From assembly GCA_900753305.1 (NCBI GenBank), contig CAADYR010000103.1, forward strand, positions 1 to 43,388: a stretch of DNA of 43,388 nucleotides, read 5' to 3'. Position 1 is the stretch's first letter, and each line of letters opens with the position of its first letter. Source of the DNA: Lachnospiraceae bacterium. GTDB taxonomy: Bacteria > Bacillota > Clostridia > Lachnospirales > Lachnospiraceae. Position numbers and translations under genes: made by a program. The notes below the pieces were generated by a model. That model saw nothing but the letters and a program-made list of their open reading frames with translations, was not told the DNA's origin and did no database searches. Of this stretch, positions 34,346 to 42,922 are shown piece after piece.

Positions 34346-35134
34346 ATGAAAGTATATGAATTTGGAGATACAGATAAACCAGGTATTATGCTGTTTCCGG
34401 GGACTTGCTGCTACTGGAAGACCAATTTTGGACATGTATTGGAGAATTTGCAAAAACATTTTTATACAATGGTAGTCAGTTATAGTGGATTTGATGATAC
34501 AGAAAATTCTACCTTTCTTTCCGAATTAGACGAGGTGGAAAAGGTTGAAAAATACATTAAGAAACGACTGAATGGTAAACTATACGCCGCCTATGGATGC
34601 TCTCTGGGCGGTTCCTTCGTATCACTTCTGGTCAGCCGTCAGAACATTCACATTACCCATGCGATCATAGGTTCTAGTGATATGGATCAGGCACCGAAGT
34701 GGCTGGCGAAGCTGGAGACTGCTATCATGATGCCTATGTTCTACCCGCTGATCACCGGCAAAAGCAGTGGACTTCTGAAGAAAGTCTTTGAAAAGAAAAT
34801 GAATGAAGGAAATGACAGTTCAGACTATATGAAAAAATTTATGGATATGATGGGTATGAACAGTGGCATTGATTTCTCGTTTATTTCCAAAGAATCCATG
34901 AAAAATCAGTTCTGTACAGATTTGTATACCAAAGTTGGAGAACATATTCAGGTTCCGGGGACTACAATTCATGTCTTTTATGCGAAAAAAATGGGGGCAA
35001 AATACCTCAAGCGTTACCTGAAGTATTTTGCCAACCCGGATATCTGTGAATATGATCTTCAACATGAAGAGTTATTACTGGATGCTGACCGCTGGACACA
35101 GGAAGTATGTCGTGTCACGGTTTCCACATGTTAA
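34346..35134 (+). CDS. Alpha/beta hydrolase fold protein
   Basis: The 262-residue soluble hydrolase has LFPGTCCYWKTNFG with the oxyanion-hole loop (HG replaced by PG), the nucleophile elbow GCSLGG near residues 85-90 and a C-terminal HEELL with the likely catalytic His. The acid is probably in the segment around residues 210-220. AGGAG precedes ATG 34346. It lies divergent from cassette B and convergent with cassette C, and the two genes overlap by 20 bases at their 3' ends. Its promoter carries the shared operator, so it may process the substrate of one or both cassettes. Substrate unknown; a siderophore-esterase role is speculative. Confidence 0.8.
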   Translation: MKVYEFGDTDKPGIMLFPGTCCYWKTNFGHVLENLQKHFYTMVVSYSGFDDTENSTFLSELDEVEKVEKYIKKRLNGKLYAAYGCSLGGSFVSLLVSRQNIHITHAIIGSSDMDQAPKWLAKLETAIMMPMFYPLITGKSSGLLKKVFEKKMNEGNDSSDYMKKFMDMMGMNSGIDFSFISKESMKNQFCTDLYTKVGEHIQVPGTTIHVFYAKKMGAKYLKRYLKYFANPDICEYDLQHEELLLDADRWTQEVCRVTVSTC

Positions 35135-36806
35135 AATACTTTCCCTGTTTCTGGATCAGAGAGTCGTGAGTACCGACTTCTGCTACTGTTTTGTGATCTA
35201 CAACGACGATCTGATCGGCATTTCGAATAATTGGCAGTGTATGAGCGATCATTACAATCGTCTTATTTTCCTGCAATAAGTTCTGGATCGCTCTTTTTAC
35301 CTGCAATTCATTTTCGATATCCAAAGAAGCAGTGGCTTCATCCAGCAGAATGATCGGACTGTCTCTTAAAATAGCCCTGGCTATGGATAGTCTCTGCCTC
35401 TCACCACCAGATAAGAAGCCTCCGTTTTCTCCAATCCTGGTATCGTAACCGTCAGGCATTGCATTGATAAATTCTTCACAGTTAGCCTTTCTGCAGGCTT
35501 CTTCGATTTCCTGATCCGTTGCCTCAGGTCTTGCATGTCTGATGTTCTCTCTTACCGTATCGTCAAATAAAAAGACTTCCTGATCTACCAATGCCATCCT
35601 GGATAAGACAGCTTCTGAAGGATATTCTTTGATATTGACATTTCCGATCAGGATCTCTCCCTCATCTGCTTCATAATATTTTCCAATGAGATTCATAATA
35701 GTGGATTTTCCGGAACCGGAATCACCTACTACTGCTGTAAGTTTACCTGCGGGAATGACCAGATTCACATCTGACAGCACTTCTTTTCCTTTTTCATAGG
35801 AAAAAGATACATTTCGGAACGTAATATCATAATTGTCCGGTGCAAATGCCTTTTCATTCTGCACTTCCTCTTTCTCATTTGCGAGATTCACAATATATTC
35901 CCTGGAAATGTACATATCCTTGAAGCTGAAAATGTCTACCGCCATACTCATCAGAATCTTGGCAAGCAGGATAGGAACCATGCAAAGCATCATAAAATCT
36001 GCACTGGATATCTGTCCCTGTAACCATGGTTCCCTGCAGACAATCATAATTGCAGGAAGTGTCAGCCATTGCAGGATATTAAAGAAGAAAGAAAGTGGGA
36101 TTCCTTTCGCCTCATAGGTGTAGTTGATATCACTGAATTCCTTCAAGTCTCTGGTTAAAGCTTCATTTTTTACCCCTGTCATACCATAGGCTCGTAACGT
36201 CTGGATTCCGGTGATGTAATTGACAACGTTGCTGACAGTATTATTGTAGATGACTGCTTTTCTGCCACCATAGTTATCTGCGATCTTAAAGGAAATTATC
36301 ATTTCAGGAATAAAAAGGGCAACTGCTACCAGCATGATCAGTCCGGCGGGCAGATACAGCATACTGGCAAAAACAATGATCATGAAAACGATTGCTCCGT
36401 TTTTGATCAGGTTTGGCATTTTATGCGTAAGGATTCTTTCATATTTGGCTACATTCTCAGTCAGGATATTAATGTAGACTCCTGCCTTCCCGGATGTAAA
36501 TTTGCCAAGTGGAATCCGCTTGCATTTATCTCCCAGAAATAGCCGGATCTGTTTGGAAACAGCAGCGCCACCGATCTGCCCCAGAGTATATCCGATTCCA
36601 TAAAGCAGAAAACGGAGTGCAAAACATATTGCGACGGTAAGAGTAAGTGTATCTATTTTTCCAAGATCAATATTGTCGTCCAACAGCCAGAAAACCAGTA
36701 CAAATACAGCAAGACTTACAATAGAGGACATAAGTCCTTCTATGACGGTAAATATGCTGCCCAGAATAAATTTTATATTTTTTCGAAATGGATTATGCGA
36801 TTTCAT
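35115..36806 (-). CDS. ABC transporter, fused permease/ATPase (second half, cassette C)
   Basis: The 563-residue half transporter starts MKSHNPFRKNIKFILGSIFT. It has six predicted helices and an ATPase domain with GDSGSGKST near 359, LSGGERQR, IILLDEATASLDIENE and the H-loop AHTLP, where the usual Arg after His is replaced. Its D-loop also differs (LDIENE instead of xDPENE). ATG 36806 overlaps the preceding gene by 14 bases, with AGGAGG 15 bases upstream. It is the last gene of cassette C and its 3' end overlaps the hydrolase gene by 20 bases. Confidence 0.88.
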   Translation of the reverse strand: MKSHNPFRKNIKFILGSIFTVIEGLMSSIVSLAVFVLVFWLLDDNIDLGKIDTLTLTVAICFALRFLLYGIGYTLGQIGGAAVSKQIRLFLGDKCKRIPLGKFTSGKAGVYINILTENVAKYERILTHKMPNLIKNGAIVFMIIVFASMLYLPAGLIMLVAVALFIPEMIISFKIADNYGGRKAVIYNNTVSNVVNYITGIQTLRAYGMTGVKNEALTRDLKEFSDINYTYEAKGIPLSFFFNILQWLTLPAIMIVCREPWLQGQISSADFMMLCMVPILLAKILMSMAVDIFSFKDMYISREYIVNLANEKEEVQNEKAFAPDNYDITFRNVSFSYEKGKEVLSDVNLVIPAGKLTAVVGDSGSGKSTIMNLIGKYYEADEGEILIGNVNIKEYPSEAVLSRMALVDQEVFLFDDTVRENIRHARPEATDQEIEEACRKANCEEFINAMPDGYDTRIGENGGFLSGGERQRLSIARAILRDSPIILLDEATASLDIENELQVKRAIQNLLQENKTIVMIAHTLPIIRNADQIVVVDHKTVAEVGTHDSLIQKQGKYFNMWKP

Positions 36807-38541
36807 ATCTGACTTTTCGTGCCTCCTTGTATGTATTCCATGCGTTTTTATAGTATTCATTCGTTGCAAGTACTTCATCATGTGTACCAAAAGCACGAAC
36901 TGATTTCTCTTCGACAACAGCTACCTTGTCGCATATTTTTACCACATCCAGCCGGTGTGCCACAATAAGTACTGTTTTATTTTTGCACAGATTGGCAATT
37001 GCCCTGTCAATTTGTGCCTGATTTTCAGGATCGGCGGCACTGGTAGCCTCATCCAGGATCAGAATGGGTGCATTTTTCAGAATAGCTCTGGCAATTGCAA
37101 TACGCTGCTTCTCGCCACCGGAGAATTTTGCAGCGATCGTACCCATTTTCGTATTGTACTGTTCAGGCAAAGACATGATGTAGTCATCAATCTGTGCTTC
37201 TTTTGCTGCCTCTCTCACCTGTTCAAGAGAAGCATCAGTGCTCATTCTGATATTTTCCAGAACCGTACCGGAAGTCATGAAATTATTCTGGAATACGATT
37301 GCGATATGTTTCAGGAGTTCTTCATAATTGATATTCTTCACATTTTCGCCACCAATATAAACATTCCCTTTATCCACCTCATAAAATCGGGATATCAGTT
37401 GTATGATGGTACTTTTTCCAGCGCCCGATTTTCCCACAATAGCTACTTTTTCTCCCTGTTTAATAGAGAGGCTGGCATGTTCCAGAACATTTTCTTTTTC
37501 CTTATCATAGGCAAACGTCACATCCTCCAGAGTAATATCCTGTTTCTCTGGAAAAGGTTTCGTTCCGGTAAACACGGGAATATCAAGTATCTCCTTAACT
37601 TTTCCAATTCCTGTAAATACCTGTGCCAGTTCCATGGCAAGCTGTTGCAGAGGAAGTATCTCTGTCAGATACATGGAACCTACATAGGCAAAAAGCAGAA
37701 AAACACTGGCTGAAATGGAACCCTTAAGAAACATTCTTCCACCAATAGGAACCAGAAATATCATGCCGCACTCAAGTGCAATGTCAAATGCCGCATACAA
37801 TGGTCCTGTTTTTATGGACATTTCGTTCCACAGGTCATTTTCTGAAGTGATCGCTGCCTTGAATTTCTGAAATGACTGACTTCCCATGTTATAAGCCTTG
37901 ATCAGCCGCATGCCATGAATATATTCAATGATGACTGAGTTGAAATTTCTGGTGGATTCGCTTGCCCTGTCCATAACCTTCATCATACGTGCGAACATCA
38001 CGATCATAATTCCAATCACTAAAACAAGTGGAATCAGTGATATCAGGGCAAGTTTCCCGTTTACAGACAGTAAATAGAAAAATATAACGAAAGGTCCTAT
38101 GAAGTAGCTTACAAACTCCGGAAGATTATGCGCCAGACCGCGCTCCAGTTTCTCAATATCCTCATTAATGACTGTCTTCATATCTCCGGTTCTTCTCTCA
38201 TTGAGTGCCCCCAGCGGAACCTTGGAAAGATGCTCTGTTACCATGCATCTGACAGTAAATAATGCGCCGTAAGCTCCCTTATGTGACAATACTCCGGAAG
38301 TACCCAGAAAAATATGTCTCAAAATTACAGTTGTCGTGATCAGTATGGCATTATTCACAATAACCGAACCATTACATTCTCCCCTGACCAGGGCATCCAT
38401 TAAATTATAGATTCCGATATAAGACCCAATTACAAGAATTCCGCTGATCAGTCCACATATTACAGACAATATGATCCACTTTCTATCTTTGCCTGCCCAT
38501 TTCAGTAAAAGTCCCATTGGGTTTTCCTTCTTCTTTTTCAC
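36793..38541 (-). CDS. ABC transporter, fused permease/ATPase (first half, cassette C)
   Basis: The 582-residue half transporter starts at GTG 38541 with AAGGAGGG 10 bases upstream, one base after the ECF ATPase stop. The start (MKKKKENPMGLLLKWAGKD) resembles the first-position gene of pair A. The ATPase domain has GKSGAGKST near 369, a signature with Phe instead of Leu (FSGGEKQR), ILILDEATSAADPENQ and AHRLD. It should pair with the product of 35115. Confidence 0.9.
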   Translation of the reverse strand: MKKKKENPMGLLLKWAGKDRKWIILSVICGLISGILVIGSYIGIYNLMDALVRGECNGSVIVNNAILITTTVILRHIFLGTSGVLSHKGAYGALFTVRCMVTEHLSKVPLGALNERRTGDMKTVINEDIEKLERGLAHNLPEFVSYFIGPFVIFFYLLSVNGKLALISLIPLVLVIGIMIVMFARMMKVMDRASESTRNFNSVIIEYIHGMRLIKAYNMGSQSFQKFKAAITSENDLWNEMSIKTGPLYAAFDIALECGMIFLVPIGGRMFLKGSISASVFLLFAYVGSMYLTEILPLQQLAMELAQVFTGIGKVKEILDIPVFTGTKPFPEKQDITLEDVTFAYDKEKENVLEHASLSIKQGEKVAIVGKSGAGKSTIIQLISRFYEVDKGNVYIGGENVKNINYEELLKHIAIVFQNNFMTSGTVLENIRMSTDASLEQVREAAKEAQIDDYIMSLPEQYNTKMGTIAAKFSGGEKQRIAIARAILKNAPILILDEATSAADPENQAQIDRAIANLCKNKTVLIVAHRLDVVKICDKVAVVEEKSVRAFGTHDEVLATNEYYKNAWNTYKEARKVRYEIA

Positions 38542-38542
38542 G

Positions 38543-39946
38543 CTATTTCTCCCTCCTTAATTCATAAACTTCCGTACACACACTGTTTAAAAATTCCACA
38601 TCATGTGTCACGATAATAATGATCGCCTCTTTGGCAAGTCTTTTTATCAGATTGGCAACCTGCATCATACTGTCATAATCCAACCCGCTTGTGGGTTCAT
38701 CAAAAGTCAGGATCTTCTTGCCGCATACCTGACTTACTGCCACTGCCACGCGCTGTTTCTGACCTCCGGATAACGTATTTGGATGCCTCTCTTTGAACTG
38801 ATACAATGCCAGTTCCTGTAAAGTTTTATCGACCAGCCGTTCATCCGCCTTTTTGATTCCCAGGTGACATTCATTTTTCACAGAATCCGCAAATAATTCA
38901 TAATTAACATCCTGCATTACCATATAGGAATACGGAATCAGCTTCTTCCTCGAAACAGGCCTTCCATCTATCAGGATCTGTCCATCATAATCCTTATGCA
39001 GACCACAGATCGTCCGTAAGAAAGTAGTTTTTCCTGCGCCATTTTCCCCAATGATTCCAAGGATATCTCCTTTTTTAACAGAAAAGGTAATATCATTCTG
39101 CAGGATTCTCTGCTTCCTTTTGATGGATACTTTATAAAAGGTCAGTCCCTGTTGAAAGGATGGGTTCTTTGAGCAACCCGGAATCCAAATCTGTTTTCTG
39201 TGGATTGTACGCAGTCCCATTGCAACTCTCTGCTCGTCGGAAAGAGCCAGAAACTCCTCCCTTGTAAATTCTCCCTGAATCTCCCCTTTATCCAGATATA
39301 TGATACGGTCCACCAGATCCATCAAATAATAGATTCTGTGTTCAGATATAAGAATGGATCTGCCCTGTGCCTTGATTACTTTAAGCTGCTCCTTCAATTC
39401 CTCAATAGAATCCATATCAAGATTTGAACTCGGTTCATCCAGAAGATATACATCAGGATGCATGGCATATACACTGGCAAAAGCTATCCTCTGCTTCTCT
39501 CCACCGGAAAGTTCAAAAATACTGCGTCCTCTAAGCCTCTGCAGCCTGAGTTTCTCTGTAACTTCTTCCATTCTCTGTAACATCAGGTTACGGGGAAGAC
39601 TTAGGTTTTCCATACCAAAGGCGATCTCGCTGTCTGTATCCACATTAAAAAACTGTGTTCTGGGATTCTGGAATACGCTTCCTGCGAATTTCGCCCGTTC
39701 ATACATTTCCATTTCAGATATGTTCTTTCCATTGTAGAGAACTTCGCCCTTTAATTCCCCATCAAAATAATCAGGAATCAGCCCATTGACCAGACGAAGG
39801 ATCGTAGTCTTGCCACACCCGGAACACCCGCATAACAGAACACATTCTCCGTCAGCTATGTCGATATTTATATCTTGCAATTTACCGGCAGCATTGCCGG
39901 CATACTCAAACGAAACATTTCTTAGACTTATCAATTTAATAACCAT
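38543..39946 (-). CDS. ECF transporter ATPase, two fused domains (EcfA1-A2 type), cassette C
   Basis: The 467-residue protein has domain 1 with GCSGCGKTT near 39-47, LSGGEKQR and LDEPSSNLD, and domain 2 with GENGAGKTT, LSGGQKQR and FDEPTSGLD. It is a close architectural twin of the cassette B enzyme at 26932. A 49-base gap separates it from EcfT upstream. AAGG lies 11 bases before ATG 39946; a downstream TTG is a possible alternative start. One base separates its stop from the next ABC gene. Confidence 0.92.
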   Translation of the reverse strand: MVIKLISLRNVSFEYAGNAAGKLQDINIDIADGECVLLCGCSGCGKTTILRLVNGLIPDYFDGELKGEVLYNGKNISEMEMYERAKFAGSVFQNPRTQFFNVDTDSEIAFGMENLSLPRNLMLQRMEEVTEKLRLQRLRGRSIFELSGGEKQRIAFASVYAMHPDVYLLDEPSSNLDMDSIEELKEQLKVIKAQGRSILISEHRIYYLMDLVDRIIYLDKGEIQGEFTREEFLALSDEQRVAMGLRTIHRKQIWIPGCSKNPSFQQGLTFYKVSIKRKQRILQNDITFSVKKGDILGIIGENGAGKTTFLRTICGLHKDYDGQILIDGRPVSRKKLIPYSYMVMQDVNYELFADSVKNECHLGIKKADERLVDKTLQELALYQFKERHPNTLSGGQKQRVAVAVSQVCGKKILTFDEPTSGLDYDSMMQVANLIKRLAKEAIIIIVTHDVEFLNSVCTEVYELRREK

Positions 39947-39995
39947 GCCTTTCCATACCTTGCATCAGTACAAATTTGTGTATGAAAATTCATTT

Positions 39996-40694
39996 TCACA
40001 CTATGCCCCCAAGATATATGGTCAACACTGTCATAGATATAAATAACAGCAGTGTGATATGATCATAGACTCGAAAGCGTAATTTTCTGATACTGCTTCT
40101 TAAATCAGGATTTTCAATTCCTCTGGTGACCGCTGCAATACTAAGTTCATCTGCCGTCTTTGACGCAGTGATCAGCAAAGGTACATACAGACATTCCACT
40201 GTAGTCATGGGCGATCTCACAAATCCTGTAAGCGAGGGCGTTACTCCACGAAGTACCATTGCATCCTTGATATATCCCCAGTCTTCCTTTAAAGTTGGCA
40301 TATATCGAAGCAGCACCGCAATTGGAATAATAACCTGTTTGGGAACATGGGACTGATTCATTGCTGTCAGGAAGTCATTGATCTGTGTTGTCCTGATCAT
40401 AATGCCTGACATCATACAACATGGAAAAAGCTTAAATACCAGCCCAAGCCATGCAAGAATGGTGGCATGGGAAATCCCTGCCTCCCTTTGCAAAAAAAGA
40501 TTCCAGCCGGTATATGCCAGGAAATAAATGATTCCCCACAGAATTGAACGTTTCCCATTGCCACTTATGATTCCTAATACACAGATAAGGATGACCCATA
40601 TACTTTCCCATTCCAGAGATGGAAAGAACATGGTATTGATCACCACCAATATCAGACATATTAATTTTGTTCTTGGGTCAAAACGCAAGTTCAT
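39996..40694 (-). CDS. ECF transporter transmembrane component T, cassette C
   Basis: The 232-residue CbiQ/EcfT-family membrane protein carries the coupling motif IAAVTRGIENP, in which Thr replaces the usual Ala before Arg-Gly, and about five hydrophobic helices. The ATG overlaps the S component stop (TAATG), as in cassette B. Confidence 0.92.
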   Translation of the reverse strand: MNLRFDPRTKLICLILVVINTMFFPSLEWESIWVILICVLGIISGNGKRSILWGIIYFLAYTGWNLFLQREAGISHATILAWLGLVFKLFPCCMMSGIMIRTTQINDFLTAMNQSHVPKQVIIPIAVLLRYMPTLKEDWGYIKDAMVLRGVTPSLTGFVRSPMTTVECLYVPLLITASKTADELSIAAVTRGIENPDLRSSIRKLRFRVYDHITLLLFISMTVLTIYLGGIV

Positions 40695-41299
40695 TATGCC
40701 GTCACTCCTGCTTTCTCAAACTGTTTCTTCATAAGCAGATTGCCTACCGTTCCACTGACAGCGGCAACAATAAAAGTACCAAGTACCATAATAATCAGAA
40801 TCTCCGGCCCGGCTGTTGCATTCATGGTATCTATGTAATCCTGTGTCGTACCGTTTTTTAACATGGTTGCTGTCCAGCTCTCCGGATCTGCAAAATATAC
40901 GAAATAGGAACCAGCCGGTCCGATACAATAACACATATATGCCAGAATATTCAGCCACTTGTTTCTATACTGTCCGATTCCTGCAATGATATCTGCAATT
41001 ACAAGCATGATCAGGCAACCCAGATCCATTCCCCAGTGCATACCCGTTACAAAACCTAATATACATGCAACAATTCCTACGATTGATAACGCTCCTCTTT
41101 TGGGTACTTTTGCCAGTAGAAGCATAAAGATCGGTCCACCGAGGACTGCTCCTGCGATCGGGTAATAGAATGTCAATGCAGGATTAACAGCAAACAGTCC
41201 TCCTCCCAGCGCATTCGAAACCAGCAATAGTGCCGAAAATACACCTGCCGTAATCAGGTCTTTCACCGTCAGTCCTTTTTTGTTCTTATTCTTAGCCAT
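40694..41299 (-). CDS. ECF transporter S component, MptD/Trep_Strep family, cassette C
   Basis: The 201-residue membrane protein has about six helices. The N-terminus MAKNKNKKGLTVKDLITAGV and following VFSALLLVSNALGGG segment match the MptD-type S component family and the cassette B paralogue (GRDLITIGIFSAIYFV). AGGAGG precedes ATG 41299. It is the first gene of the cassette C operon (S-T-A-ABC-ABC), whereas in cassette B the ABC pair precedes S-T-A. Substrate unknown. Confidence 0.85.
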   Translation of the reverse strand: MAKNKNKKGLTVKDLITAGVFSALLLVSNALGGGLFAVNPALTFYYPIAGAVLGGPIFMLLLAKVPKRGALSIVGIVACILGFVTGMHWGMDLGCLIMLVIADIIAGIGQYRNKWLNILAYMCYCIGPAGSYFVYFADPESWTATMLKNGTTQDYIDTMNATAGPEILIIMVLGTFIVAAVSGTVGNLLMKKQFEKAGVTA

Positions 41300-41357
41300 A
41301 TTTCCTCCTCATTTCTGCCGTTGACTTACGGCCAAACTGTATGATACAATTTTCATT

Positions 41358-41410
41358 GTTAGTTATTTCTAACTCATTCGCATATTATTGCTGTTAATGC
41401 CAAAAGTCAA
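41358..41410 (-). promoter_or_regulatory. Cassette C promoter with shared operator (site D)
   Basis: On the minus strand TTGACT (41405-41410), a 17-bp spacer and TAATAT (41382-41387) form a good promoter. GTTAG-TTATTT-CTAAC (41358-41373) lies 8 bases after the -10 box. A weaker plus-strand -10 (TAATAT, 41421-41426) may serve the divergent AraC gene. Confidence 0.7.
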
Positions 41411-41460
41411 CAGAAACGGCTAATATATGACTAGAGTGTATGAAGAAAGGACCAATATGT

Positions 41461-42426
41461 ATGAGCACGTCAAAAGACACCAATTTATACCAGAAATTAT
41501 TTCAGGAAAGCGGATTTATTGAAAAAAGGACTCATGAAAACAGACAGTTGGGGGAATATTATTATGTTCCCAAAGAATCCGGCGGCGGTTATTTCTGGAT
41601 ATACAGTTTAGCCGACCAGTACGCCATTAAGATTCATAATTTTTACTTTCATGATGATATTGTGGCTGATTTTCCGGGACATGAGGGTTTAAGCATATGC
41701 TATTACTACTCCGTGTCCGGCGAAGAACTCGATCCATACAGACGCATCCCTGCAGGACAGGTTCGTTTCCTCAACTATATTGACTATCATTTCAAAGCCA
41801 TCATACATAAAAAAATCCCGATCCAGACAGTTGAGATCGAGCTTTACAGTGGATATTATGAGAAATTTATCTCGGAGAAATTCGGAGATGTGGAATTTGA
41901 TTTTGACCGGTTATTCCGAAACATAGACTGGTGTACGGATTTCCCGGAAATGGAGAAACTTCTGTCACGGATATGGAATTATGAAGGGGATGGCATTGCT
42001 GCCAAACTGTTCTATGACAGTATGGTATCTCAGGCTATTTCCCTTATCATAGAATATAATAGTCACAAAACTGATCCTGCCCATGGAATCTATATTTCAG
42101 AGGAGGACAGACGGGCTATCGATACGGTCAATAAATACTTAAATGACCATTTCAGTGGAGATGTCTCCACGGACAAATTATGCAGGATCGCCTGCTTTGG
42201 CAAGACCAAGTTCAAGACTCTGTTCAAAGAGATCAATCACTGCACAGTTACCGAATATGTGACTGAAAAAAGACTCAGCCAGGCGGAGAGTCTTCTTTCA
42301 AGTACCAGTTTAACCATTGAACAGATCGCTACGGCTGTAGGATACAGCAATCCCAGCCGATTTGCTGCCCTTTTCAAAAAAAATACGGGAATATTTCCCT
42401 CTGATTACAGGAGAATGAGTAAATAG
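41461..42426 (+). CDS. AraC family regulator, cassette C
   Basis: The 321-residue protein has an N-terminal sensor region and a C-terminal double helix-turn-helix (about 225-318): DKLCRIACFGKTKFKTLFKE, IEQIATAVGYSNPSRFAALF and TGIFPSDYRRM. ATG 41461 is chosen because AAAGGA lies 9 bases upstream; an ATG at 41440 has no such site. It is divergent from the cassette C operon and is its probable regulator, like the AraC gene of cassette B but in the opposite orientation. The gene is convergent with the YaiI-like gene (5-base gap). Confidence 0.88.
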   Translation: MSTSKDTNLYQKLFQESGFIEKRTHENRQLGEYYYVPKESGGGYFWIYSLADQYAIKIHNFYFHDDIVADFPGHEGLSICYYYSVSGEELDPYRRIPAGQVRFLNYIDYHFKAIIHKKIPIQTVEIELYSGYYEKFISEKFGDVEFDFDRLFRNIDWCTDFPEMEKLLSRIWNYEGDGIAAKLFYDSMVSQAISLIIEYNSHKTDPAHGIYISEEDRRAIDTVNKYLNDHFSGDVSTDKLCRIACFGKTKFKTLFKEINHCTVTEYVTEKRLSQAESLLSSTSLTIEQIATAVGYSNPSRFAALFKKNTGIFPSDYRRMSK

Positions 42427-42431
42427 AAATA

Positions 42432-42887
42432 TTATTCTTCTTTCGACTGTGCCATCAATATGAGCTTTTCAAAAGACTGTGCAAAGCGCTCATTGTCTTC
42501 TTCTGTCCGTTTTTTAGGGCCTTTGATATGATTTTTATGGGAGCTTCGCCTTGCCTTCTTGTTAAGATGTCTTTCCATCAGCATCTGATCAATATTATCA
42601 TTTGTATACCATTTACCGGATTGATGGATCGCATATGCCCCTTTACCAAGAGCCATTGCCGCAACTCCATAATCCTGAGATACCACAATATCTCCGCTGT
42701 GGCATATGCTGATCAACTTATAATCTACTGCATCAGCTCCTGCCCCAACTACTACCACATCACTGTAGTCTGAATGCAGCACATGATTGGTATCGCAGAG
42801 CAATGTAACCGGTATTTTGTATTTTTTTGCAGTTTCTTCCACAATGCCTACCACCGGACAGGCGTCCGCATCAACGTATATTTGCAT
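42432..42887 (-). CDS. YaiI/YqxD (UPF0178) family protein
   Basis: The 151-residue protein belongs to the YaiI/YqxD/DUF188 family, a PIN-like fold. It starts IYVDADACPVVGIVEE with the family Asp-Ala-Asp, then DYSDVVVVGAGADAVDYKLI and VVSQDYGVAAMALGKGAYAI, with conserved Asp residues that would bind metal. The C-terminal tail is basic. The cellular role is not established. It follows the antitoxin gene by 35 bases on the same strand. Confidence 0.9.
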   Translation of the reverse strand: MQIYVDADACPVVGIVEETAKKYKIPVTLLCDTNHVLHSDYSDVVVVGAGADAVDYKLISICHSGDIVVSQDYGVAAMALGKGAYAIHQSGKWYTNDNIDQMLMERHLNKKARRSSHKNHIKGPKKRTEEDNERFAQSFEKLILMAQSKEE

Positions 42888-42922
42888 AATATCTATACAT
42901 CCTTTTGTTGTTTTTATTTAGC

